From Leptolinea sp. (GTDB lineage: Bacteria > Chloroflexota > Anaerolineae > Anaerolineales > Anaerolineaceae), in the NCBI GenBank assembly GCA_012798535.1, contig JAAZMZ010000009.1:124001-188000 (forward strand): a stretch of 64,000 bases of DNA, in the 5' to 3' direction. Positions within the stretch are counted from its first letter, which is position 1. Each line of letters begins with the position of its first letter. The notes beneath the pieces were generated by a model. The model was not told the DNA's origin. It saw only the letters and a program-made list of their open reading frames with translations, and made no database searches. The position numbers were made by a program, and so were the translations under genes. Of this stretch, positions 8,982 through 15,805 are shown in pieces.

Positions 8982-10639
8982 TGAATATGCCCAATACTTT
9001 AATCGCACGTCGATCTCTTGCCGAGATCATTGCCGGAAAACTGGCTGCCAGTATCCTGGATGGAAAATTGACAGCCGGGACACAGCTCGAACCTGAACGC
9101 GACCTGGTAAAGGAGTTCGGGGTCAGCCGTTCCACGCTGCGTGAAGCCCTGAAAATCCTGCTGGACAGCCGGTTGATCGAATCACGAGTCAGCGTGGGTT
9201 GGTTCGTGTGCGAGATCACGGCCGGAAATCTGGCACGAGCTCGTGAACTGGCTTCCTGGGCGCGGGCTGAAATCCCATCTGCGACCCGCCCGGCAGGTCA
9301 GGAACCACCCACCGGTCCGAGACGTTTGCCGGTCAATCCCGAGAAACCGCTGCAAATCCCCAACCTGAAAACCGACCGCACCGGAACTTTCCAGTTGATC
9401 TCCTGGTGGGAGCGCGAAAAAGTCGAAAAAGCGCAGGTGATGGTGGTTGGCGCCGGAGCACTGGGGAACGAGGTGATCAAGAACCTGGCGTTGATGGGAG
9501 TTGGCCATATCCTGATCGTGGATTTCGACACTGTGGAACTGGCCAACCTGAGCCGCTCTGTGTTGTTCCGGGAAAGCGACTCCTCCCGCAATAAGGCGGA
9601 GGTCGCGGCTGCGCGGGCAAAAGAGATCAATCCCAACGTGCATGTTCAATACCTGCACGGAGATATTTCCAACCAGGTGGGTCTGGGTATTTTCCGACGC
9701 ATGGATGTGATCATCGGCTGCCTGGATAACCGCGAGGCACGCCTGGCGGTCAACCGGTTCTGTTACTGGGTGGATAAGCCCTGGGTGGATGGCGCAATTC
9801 AAGAGCTTTACGGTCTGGTGCGGGTGTTTATTCCCGGACAGGGGGCCTGTTTCGAATGCAGCCTCACAGAACAGGCGCGCCGCGATCTGGCAGTGCGCTA
9901 CTCCTGCCCGCTGCTGGCGCGTGAGAACGTTCTGCTGGGCAAAGTGCCTACTACGCCGACCATTGCGTCAATCATCGGAGCCATGCAGGCGCAGGAAGCA
10001 TTAAAGATCATCCATGGAATGCCGGTGGAACCGGGGAAGGTGATCCATTTCAACGGGTTGACGAATGAGATGCACACCTCCGCGTATACCGCCCGTGAAG
10101 ATTGTGAAAGTCACTGGAATTACGGTGAGATTACCGAACTGCCGCTCTCGGCTGGAACAACTACCCTGGCGGACTTTGCCCGCATTGCGCAGTCCGATCT
10201 CGGACCTGAAACTCTGATCGAACTCGATCAGGAATTGATCCTATCACTTTCCTGCCCTCAGTGTGGCACACGCGAAGAAATTCTCCGCCCGATGTCTCAG
10301 GTTGGATTCAAAGCGGCGCATTGCCCGGTCTGTGGCATATTACGTGAAATTGAAATGACCCATACCATCACCGGGCAGGAACCCTTCGCGCACCTTTCGC
10401 TGGCGGCGGCCGGAATTCCCCCATTGCATATTCTGCGGGCATTCAATGCTGCGGAATACCGTTTCTATGAATTGACCGGAGATTTGAAAGATACTCTGCA
10501 TTACCGGCATTTTGAACGTCAGGACAACCGCCTGATGGCCACTGCCCTGCGTGAATCCATCCGGTTACGGGAGATGCCCGCTTCTGAAGAGCCGCCTTCT
10601 AACCCGGCGCATGGACGGGTTACACTGTGGAAGGATTGA
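8981..10639 (+). CDS. GntR-E1 fusion: ubiquitin-like activating enzyme with DNA-binding domain
   Basis: 552 residues. Residues 10-78 are a GntR winged helix (LEPERDLVKEFGVSRSTLREALKIL). From about 130 follows a ThiF/MoeB/UBA E1 adenylation domain: G157-x-G159-xx-G162 nucleotide loop, D181/D183, N189, R192, K205 and D249. Zinc ligands are probably C290/C293 with C375 and H378, a CxxH in place of the usual second CxxC. C309, in the loop before VPTTPTIASIIGAMQAQEALK, is the candidate catalytic cysteine that takes the UBL as a thioester. The C-terminus has a second zinc ribbon (C425/C428/C448/C451) and a beta-grasp-like tail that may act as an E2-presenting domain. It is first in the operon, one base ahead of the RING gene. 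I know of no characterised E1 with a GntR head. Confidence 0.9.
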   Translation: MNMPNTLIARRSLAEIIAGKLAASILDGKLTAGTQLEPERDLVKEFGVSRSTLREALKILLDSRLIESRVSVGWFVCEITAGNLARARELASWARAEIPSATRPAGQEPPTGPRRLPVNPEKPLQIPNLKTDRTGTFQLISWWEREKVEKAQVMVVGAGALGNEVIKNLALMGVGHILIVDFDTVELANLSRSVLFRESDSSRNKAEVAAARAKEINPNVHVQYLHGDISNQVGLGIFRRMDVIIGCLDNREARLAVNRFCYWVDKPWVDGAIQELYGLVRVFIPGQGACFECSLTEQARRDLAVRYSCPLLARENVLLGKVPTTPTIASIIGAMQAQEALKIIHGMPVEPGKVIHFNGLTNEMHTSAYTAREDCESHWNYGEITELPLSAGTTTLADFARIAQSDLGPETLIELDQELILSLSCPQCGTREEILRPMSQVGFKAAHCPVCGILREIEMTHTITGQEPFAHLSLAAAGIPPLHILRAFNAAEYRFYELTGDLKDTLHYRHFERQDNRLMATALRESIRLREMPASEEPPSNPAHGRVTLWKD

Positions 10640-10640
10640 T

Positions 10641-11666
10641 ATGGAAATGGGCATGGAATCTCCGGTGATGTCAACCACCGTGCATCAGGATATAGGGACC
10701 ACCATCCTACGGTTTTTCCTGCGGTTGGCCGTTCTGTTCTTTCTGACGATCGATGTCACCGCAGGGCTGGCATACATTCTGATCTCACGAAGCGTTGCCT
10801 GGCGCGAACTGATCCCACTGGGAATTACTCTTTTCTGTGGGATTTCCGCCGGTTTTCTGGCCCGCTGGATATACACTGGATGGCACGCATTCAACCGCTG
10901 GCTGCTGGCCTGTATGGCGGCGTCTGGCACGCTGGTCATGATCGGATTGGCAAGCAGGCAGTGGCTGAGAGTCGATCTTACAGGTGTTTCCACAATTCGT
11001 GTGCGGCCGGACTTTCTAGCATGGCTATCCATTGCCTGTCTGACAGCTTTCCTGGCTGTCTTCTCCTGGCGCAGAAAAGCGGTTGTTGTGGAGCCGAAAG
11101 CGGATTACAGCGGATTAGACGCTGTGGAAGATTCACTGCAAATCCCGGTCTATTCCTCCCCGGTTGTGGTTCATGCCACAGCCGGTGAAAGTTCGCGTGA
11201 GTCACATAAAAAGCGTTCGTTTTCCATCATTCCGCATGGTCTGCGTAAAAAGCTCTTTCCAAGAAGCCGTATTCGTCGCTGGAAAAGACAGATGCGCAAC
11301 CAGTTTTCGTCTGTACGAAATGTTTTTAAAGCACCACTGCGCATCTTTATTCCCCGGGGTCACACTGCTTCTTCAAGCCGCCGTAAATCTTCCGCCCGAC
11401 TGCAAATCCGCGTTCCCGAACATCGGGCAGGAGATATTCTGTCCATTCCAACCCCTATGCCGCGTAGACGCCGGGGACATCGGACATCCAAGGCGGTGAA
11501 ATTGATCGGCAAAGAGGATCTGCGCTGTCCATATTGTCTGCAGCCGGTTGATCTGAAAGATCCCAAAGGGGTGGTGATCTGCCCGATCTGTCACGCGGCG
11601 CATCACAAAGAATGTTGGGATATCACCGGTTCCTGCCAGGTGCCCCATAACCATGCTATGCTCTAA
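10641..11666 (+). CDS. Membrane protein with C-terminal RING-like zinc domain (candidate E3)
   Basis: 341 residues from the ATG at 10641, which has GGAAGG six bases upstream and begins one base after the E1 stop. Residues about 15-150 form four hydrophobic helices. Residues about 180-290 are a strongly basic, probably disordered linker. The end is a cross-brace pattern: C296-x2-C299, C314-x2-C317, H321/H322, C325 followed by W, C332, then H336/H338. This matches the prokaryotic RING (Prok-RING) type, with the CPxC...CPxC...HxxCW layout. With E1, E2 and UBL beside it, a membrane-bound E3 that recruits the charged E2 is the likely role. Ligase activity is inferred; a structural zinc domain is the alternative. 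Confidence 0.8.
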   Translation: MEMGMESPVMSTTVHQDIGTTILRFFLRLAVLFFLTIDVTAGLAYILISRSVAWRELIPLGITLFCGISAGFLARWIYTGWHAFNRWLLACMAASGTLVMIGLASRQWLRVDLTGVSTIRVRPDFLAWLSIACLTAFLAVFSWRRKAVVVEPKADYSGLDAVEDSLQIPVYSSPVVVHATAGESSRESHKKRSFSIIPHGLRKKLFPRSRIRRWKRQMRNQFSSVRNVFKAPLRIFIPRGHTASSSRRKSSARLQIRVPEHRAGDILSIPTPMPRRRRGHRTSKAVKLIGKEDLRCPYCLQPVDLKDPKGVVICPICHAAHHKECWDITGSCQVPHNHAML

Positions 11667-11686
11667 ATCAATTCCCGGAGGATTGT

Positions 11687-12595
11687 ATGACTGACCGTTC
11701 CATCACGATAGTACTTCCAAATGGCGGAGCCCGCCGGGCGGATATACCCGCGGATGTCGCTGTTGGAGATATTTTGACCGAATTAACATCCATGCTTCAA
11801 TTACCCACTGTGGGACCTGACGGGCGGCCGATGAGCTACCGTCTTGACAGCAAGGCTCTCGGGCGGGAACTTCTGGAGACAGAGACATTGACAGATGCCA
11901 GTGTACCGGATGGAGACCGGCTGATCCTGACGGCCGATATCACTGCCGGCGGCGGTCCGCTGGATCAAAGCCCGCGGATGCGCCGTCTGCGCACGGATTT
12001 TGACCTTATCCAGGAGTTGAATGCTCGCAGTGATCTGATCTCAGTGCAGGCCAAATCTACCTTCCCAGGTATGCCGCCGGAACGGTACATTGTCACTTTC
12101 AAATGCAAATCCATTGTAGGCATAGATGGTAAAGGGAACCCGAAATACAGTGAACATCATCAGGTTGAAATCTACCTGCATGCGCAATACCCGCAGCGCT
12201 GGCCAGGTATGAACTGGCTGACTCCCATCTGGCATCCGAATATCAACCATTTGAATGGCAGTGTCTGCATCGATGCTGCATGGTGGGCAGCCAGCCGCTC
12301 GCTGGATCGCCTGGTGATCATGTTGGGTGAAATGCTGCAGTACAAGAATTTCCATGATGATCCGACCAAACCGCCTTTCCCCTGGGACGCGGAAGCAGCC
12401 AAATGGTGCCGGTCATACCGGGCTGTACATCCCAATGTATTCCCTCTGGATAAACGCGAGCTCATGCGGCCTGAAAGGGTAAAGCTAAAGACGGTTGAAC
12501 CACCGAAGATAAAAACGGTTGAACCATCGAAGATTAAGACCGTAAAAACCGCGGATTCAAGCAAGAAACCAAAAGTGAAACTGAAATTGAAATAA
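11687..12595 (+). CDS. UBL-E2 fusion: ubiquitin-like domain joined to an E2 conjugating enzyme
   Basis: 302 residues, start preceded by GGAGG. Residues 1-89 are a YukD-like ubiquitin-fold domain ending ADITAGGG at residue 90. Residues about 97-250 are a UBC fold with canonical E2 chemistry: H183-P184-N185 and catalytic C194 in HPNINHLNGSVCID, then W199/W200, SLDRLVIMLGEMLQ and a P-rich stretch before EAAKW. The HPN Asn is the oxyanion-hole residue of eukaryotic E2s. Residues about 262-302 are a lysine-rich tail with three near-repeats of KIKTVEP type. The UBL half matches the separate UBL gene downstream at 59 of 88 positions without gaps. The AGGG joint could be a JAB cleavage site or a self-conjugated state fixed by fusion. 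Confidence 0.92.
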   Translation: MTDRSITIVLPNGGARRADIPADVAVGDILTELTSMLQLPTVGPDGRPMSYRLDSKALGRELLETETLTDASVPDGDRLILTADITAGGGPLDQSPRMRRLRTDFDLIQELNARSDLISVQAKSTFPGMPPERYIVTFKCKSIVGIDGKGNPKYSEHHQVEIYLHAQYPQRWPGMNWLTPIWHPNINHLNGSVCIDAAWWAASRSLDRLVIMLGEMLQYKNFHDDPTKPPFPWDAEAAKWCRSYRAVHPNVFPLDKRELMRPERVKLKTVEPPKIKTVEPSKIKTVKTADSSKKPKVKLKLK

Positions 12596-12650
12596 CCGAT
12601 ATCAAGGTGCACCTTGTTATGGAGAACAAACAAACCGAATGGAGGATACT

Positions 12651-12917
12651 ATGTCTGATAAAAGCGTTACCTTTATTTTGCCCTCGGGCGGCAGCCGTAC
12701 GGCCGAAGTGCCGGATGATGTGGCCGTTTCAGATCTGATCCCGGAACTGGCAACCTCGCTGCAACTACCAACCACCGGCCCCGACGGCCGGCCGATCAGC
12801 TATCGTCTGGATAGTAAAGCGCTAGGGCGCGAGCTCCAGGAATCTGAAACGCTTGCCGGAGCCGGAGTTCCAGCGGATGATCGCCTGATGGTCACTGCCG
12901 ACATCACGGCGGGGTAG
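12651..12917 (+). CDS. Free YukD-like ubiquitin-like modifier
   Basis: 88 residues from the ATG at 12651, which has GGAGG five bases upstream; an in-frame ATG at 12639 has no ribosome site and is less likely. The sequence has the beta-grasp outline seen in YukD/EsaB-type UBLs (VTFILPSG, VAVSDLIPEL, DGRPISYRLDSKALG, VPADDRLMVTADI). It ends in ITAG and a stop, so the C-terminal residue is a single glycine, ready for E1 adenylation without processing. Only K4 and K56 are lysines. It lies 55 bp after the UBL-E2 gene, and a hairpin follows the stop. It is the presumed modifier of this operon. Confidence 0.88.
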   Translation: MSDKSVTFILPSGGSRTAEVPDDVAVSDLIPELATSLQLPTTGPDGRPISYRLDSKALGRELQESETLAGAGVPADDRLMVTADITAG

Positions 12918-12927
12918 TTTTTTACCG

Positions 12928-12962
12928 GCCAGGCGGTCTTCTGGTGGTCAGAGCCGCCTGGC
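12928..12962 (+). terminator. Hairpin between UBL and JAB genes (partial terminator or processing site)
   Basis: GCCAGGCGG (12928-12936) and CCGCCTGGC (12954-12962) pair perfectly over 9 bp. The loop can pair further (TCTG with CAGA). It starts 11 bases after the UBL stop and is followed only by ATTTTC, so termination would be leaky. It could stabilise the upstream transcript and make UBL more abundant than the downstream JAB, FHA and VWA products. Confidence 0.65.
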
Positions 12963-13025
12963 ATTTTCATCCTTGAATTTCCTGAATCACAGATGATTCC
13001 TATTCGAATCGGAGTAGACAACGGA

Positions 13026-13643
13026 ATGAAGTTCAGACATAATCGCGCCCCATTTTATCGCGCTCAAACCTGGCGGCCATTGGAAGAGGACGGCCGGGCC
13101 CGACCTGCCGTGCAGATTTTTCTCACACAGCGGGCCTTCATCCGAATATGCGCCCATGCCGGTTCGAATTTACAGAATGAAGTCGGTGGTTGGTTGGTTG
13201 GGAAGGTATATCTGAATAAAGACGACGAAAAACCATTCATTGTTATCAATACCATCCTGCCGGCCGAGTTCACCCTGCAGGGCAGTGCCTTTCTGACCTT
13301 TACACATGAAAGTCAGGTGAACCTGCATGCCACCATGGCCGAAAAATATCCTGATCTATTAATCCTGGGATGGTTCCACACGCATCCTCGGATGGGCGTG
13401 TTTTTCTCGGAATGGGATCGCTGGCTGCATGAAAATTTCTTCCCTGAACTCTGGCAGGTCGGTCTAGTGATTGAACCTTTCAGCGCGTCAGGTGGTTTTT
13501 TTCAGAAGCAGGTGGATGGATCTCTGGATACCCGGCAATATTTCGGATTCAACGAACTATTCCATCACCGCAGACGTTCCATTGTGCACTGGCGGAATCT
13601 CATACCTGTGGAGAATATTAAAAATGAAATGAGGCAAAAATGA
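13026..13643 (+). CDS. JAB/JAMM metallopeptidase, candidate UBL deconjugase
   Basis: 205 residues from ATG 13026 (GGAG 11 bases upstream); an ATG at 12993 would add 11 residues but has no ribosome site. The JAMM zinc site is complete: Glu of NEVGGWLVG, then HTHP-x6-S-x2-D in GWFHTHPRMGVFFSEWD. In numbering from 12993 these are E63, H129, H131, S139 and D142. Such enzymes cut isopeptide or peptide bonds after UBL C-terminal glycines. Here it may remove the UBL from targets or cut the UBL-E2 joint; the free UBL needs no trimming. Its stop overlaps the FHA gene start (ATGA). Confidence 0.9.
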   Translation: MKFRHNRAPFYRAQTWRPLEEDGRARPAVQIFLTQRAFIRICAHAGSNLQNEVGGWLVGKVYLNKDDEKPFIVINTILPAEFTLQGSAFLTFTHESQVNLHATMAEKYPDLLILGWFHTHPRMGVFFSEWDRWLHENFFPELWQVGLVIEPFSASGGFFQKQVDGSLDTRQYFGFNELFHHRRRSIVHWRNLIPVENIKNEMRQK

Positions 13644-14497
13644 GCCGATTTATGAAAATATACTATTACGCTGTGCTGGGTGGAATTGGCGGTTTGCTCG
13701 CCTGGCAGGCCAGCAATTTCATTGGATTGTCGTTTACAGAAAATCTGTATTTCAATGCCATGGTCGTCGGTGCTTTCATCGGTTTCCTGATTGGATTCAT
13801 GATCGGAGCGGTGGAAGGTATCTCTGCCAGAAATATCCAAAAAGCTCTGGTATCCGGTGCCATCATCGGTGGGTTGGGCTTGATCGGCGGGGCTATCGGT
13901 TTGCCCATCGCCGAAGGCTTCTTCCAAGTAGTTGGAGGATACGCCTGGGCGCGTCCTCTTGGCTGGGGATTGTTTGGACTGCTGACCGGTACGGCAGCCG
14001 CCTTCAAAAGCGGCGCGCAGATCTGGAAGGGCGCACTGGGCGGTATCACCGGCGGTATCCTGGGTGGACTGCTGCTTGAATTTGCCCGCAACAGTCTGGC
14101 TGATCCTCTTCTGGGTAAGGCTGCCGGCCTGGTCATGATGGGTATGGCGGTTGGTGGTTGTATCGCGTTGATCGTCTATACACTCTCCAAAGCCTGGTTT
14201 GAGGTGGTTTCCGGAAAGTTGAAAGGGACTGAGTTTATCCTGGATAAATTTCTGCAATCCAACGGACCATCAGCCATCATCGGAAGCAGTTCGCTGAAGG
14301 CGGATATTGCGTTACCCGACCCGGATATCGCACCCCAGCATGCCATGTTGCAGGGCGGTGGCACATACTTCAACTTGAAAGATATGAGTATGAACGGCAC
14401 GTTTGTAAATAACAAACGGGTGGAACAAACCCGTCTTGCCAACCAGCAGGTGATCCGTATGGGCAACACCGAACTGGTGTATCACGAAAAGAGGTAA
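13640..14497 (+). CDS. Polytopic glycine-rich membrane protein with C-terminal FHA domain
   Basis: 285 residues. Residues 1-185 hold about six glycine-rich hydrophobic helices. Residues about 205-283 are a cytoplasmic FHA domain (AIIGSSS, IALPDPDIAPQHAML, MNGTFVNNKRV, RMGNTELVY). The NGTxVN strand is kept (N252-G-T254, N257) and H234 is present. The usual phosphate contacts are changed, with GS instead of GR at 215-216 and APQH instead of SxxH at 231-234. It may bind a partner without phosphothreonine. It overlaps the JAB gene by 4 bp and is followed closely by the VWA gene, so it is likely part of the same membrane assembly. Confidence 0.85.
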   Translation: MSRFMKIYYYAVLGGIGGLLAWQASNFIGLSFTENLYFNAMVVGAFIGFLIGFMIGAVEGISARNIQKALVSGAIIGGLGLIGGAIGLPIAEGFFQVVGGYAWARPLGWGLFGLLTGTAAAFKSGAQIWKGALGGITGGILGGLLLEFARNSLADPLLGKAAGLVMMGMAVGGCIALIVYTLSKAWFEVVSGKLKGTEFILDKFLQSNGPSAIIGSSSLKADIALPDPDIAPQHAMLQGGGTYFNLKDMSMNGTFVNNKRVEQTRLANQQVIRMGNTELVYHEKR

Positions 14498-14503
14498 CTC
14501 AAA

Positions 14504-15661
14504 ATGAAAAGAATACGCAGTGTGCAGGTCACACTTTTCCTGGTGATTATCACCTGTCTTTTAATGGGATTCACCCCGCTTGCCAGCAGCTATCCCCAGA
14601 ATTCTGGAGTAACCATCAAGATTACCCAGGTGGATAATTCAAAATTCCCGCTGGTAACCGTATATGTCTCGGCGGTTAATGCCAAAGGAGAACCGATAGC
14701 TGTGAATGCCAAAGACCTAGTCATCCGGGAAGGCGATCAGGTCGTTCCGGCGAACTTTGTCGAAGGCGCCGGTGCGGTGGGTCCACTGACCACTTTGCTT
14801 GTGATGGATGTTTCTGGCAGCATGCAAAAGATGGGTAAGATCGATTCGGCAAAAGCTGTGGCCAAGGAGTATATCAACCAGATGCGGGATGGTGATAAAG
14901 CCGGCATCATTTTGTTCAACACGATGGTAAAAACTTATCAGGTGATCAAAGAAGATAGATCTGCTCTTTTGCAGGCTATCGATTTGATAACCCCCGGTGG
15001 TGATACGGCCATGTATGATGCGCTGATCTCCGGTGTCAATATGTTGAACGGAGTAACCGGAAGAAAAGCCATTCTTGTGTATACCGATGGCCTGGATAAC
15101 CGCAGCAAATCTTCAGCCGAACAGGTGATATCCACCATCGGTACGGGCGGATTGACCATCTCAACAGTGGGTTTTGGAGATGCAAGTCAGGGTCTCAATT
15201 CACAGGAAGCCTTGGATGAAGGTGCTCTGAAATATCTCGCCGAGAAATCTGGTGGTTTATATGGATACGCGGCGAACCGAGAACAATTAAGTGCTCTATA
15301 TGCCTCGTTTGGAAGATCTATGCAGAGTGAATATTCGCTAACATATCGTTCTCCTTATGGACTTCGGAATGGGATCAATCGTTCACTTACGGTTACGCTG
15401 GAATCGGCGGCAGGTGGAATGTCCCAATCCGGTGCTTCGGCGACCTATAACCCGGGAGGTTTGATCCCCGAAGTACCGATATCAGGCTCCTGGTCGCTTT
15501 TCTTTGGACTGCTGGTATTTCTCGGTTTAATGGCGGCTGTGCCCATCTTGCTGCCGCTGGCTCAGGAGAAGCTTCCCGCTTTGCCAAAATCCATTCGTCG
15601 ATCAAAAGCCAGTGTAAAGTTGAAAGAGCCCAAGAAAGTGGCCATCAAATTCAAGAATTAA
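14504..15661 (+). CDS. Secreted, membrane-anchored VWA-domain protein
   Basis: 385 residues. It has a signal peptide or N-terminal anchor at about 8-30. An Ig-like strand region (35-90) precedes a von Willebrand A domain (about 93-280) with an intact MIDAS metal site: D102-x-S104-x-S106, T168 in GGDT, and D195 in YTDGLDN. A C-terminal helix (about 330-353) is followed by a short lysine-rich cytoplasmic tail (SVKLKEPKKVAIKFK). VWA domains bind protein partners through a metal. GAGG stands nine bases before the ATG, six bases after the FHA stop. It is the last gene before a strong terminator. Its tail resembles the E2 tail in composition. Confidence 0.87.
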   Translation: MKRIRSVQVTLFLVIITCLLMGFTPLASSYPQNSGVTIKITQVDNSKFPLVTVYVSAVNAKGEPIAVNAKDLVIREGDQVVPANFVEGAGAVGPLTTLLVMDVSGSMQKMGKIDSAKAVAKEYINQMRDGDKAGIILFNTMVKTYQVIKEDRSALLQAIDLITPGGDTAMYDALISGVNMLNGVTGRKAILVYTDGLDNRSKSSAEQVISTIGTGGLTISTVGFGDASQGLNSQEALDEGALKYLAEKSGGLYGYAANREQLSALYASFGRSMQSEYSLTYRSPYGLRNGINRSLTVTLESAAGGMSQSGASATYNPGGLIPEVPISGSWSLFFGLLVFLGLMAAVPILLPLAQEKLPALPKSIRRSKASVKLKEPKKVAIKFKN

Positions 15662-15681
15662 CCTTCCAGGGTCCCTATGAA

Positions 15682-15716
15682 AATCGACCGGTCTGTATCA
15701 TGCGGACCGGTCGATT
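15682..15716 (+). terminator. Terminator of the ubiquitin-like operon
   Basis: A 12-bp perfect stem, AATCGACCGGTC (15682-15693) with GACCGGTCGATT (15705-15716), 11-nt loop, followed by GTTGTTAAAA. The tail is not a pure T run, but the stem is strong and lies 20 bp after the VWA stop. Confidence 0.75.
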
Positions 15717-15805
15717 GTTGTTAAAAGTGAATAAATATTTCAACACTTATGTATCTAAATATGTAGAATAAATACGTTATTCATTATCACATGGGAGGAT
15801 ACCCT

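Noticed and set aside
9182-9802. 206-residue minus-strand ORF inside the E1 gene
   Set aside because: Reverse-frame shadow; the plus-strand E1 motifs are clear.
12468-12595. CRISPR or tandem DNA repeat in the E2 tail
   Set aside because: The near-repeats are a coding lysine-rich tail with imperfect units, no spacers.
12651-12917. Type VII secretion because of the YukD-like UBL, FHA and VWA genes
   Set aside because: No FtsK/EssC-type ATPase or WXG100 protein was found in the window, while E1, E2 and JAB genes are adjacent.
13565-14257. Minus-strand ORFs of 230 and 156 residues opposite the FHA gene
   Set aside because: They are shadow frames of the glycine-rich membrane region, with no homology-like motif and no ribosome site.
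8926-15716. CBASS or Bil/Bub antiphage locus
   Set aside because: E1, E2 and JAB are shared, but no CD-NTase, nucleotide-gated effector or defence neighbour is present, and the operon has RING, FHA and VWA membrane proteins instead.
15739-15769. Promoter TTCAAC/TAGAAT before the channel gene
   Set aside because: A 19-bp spacer and weak hexamers; the gene must have its own promoter but this pair is not convincing.
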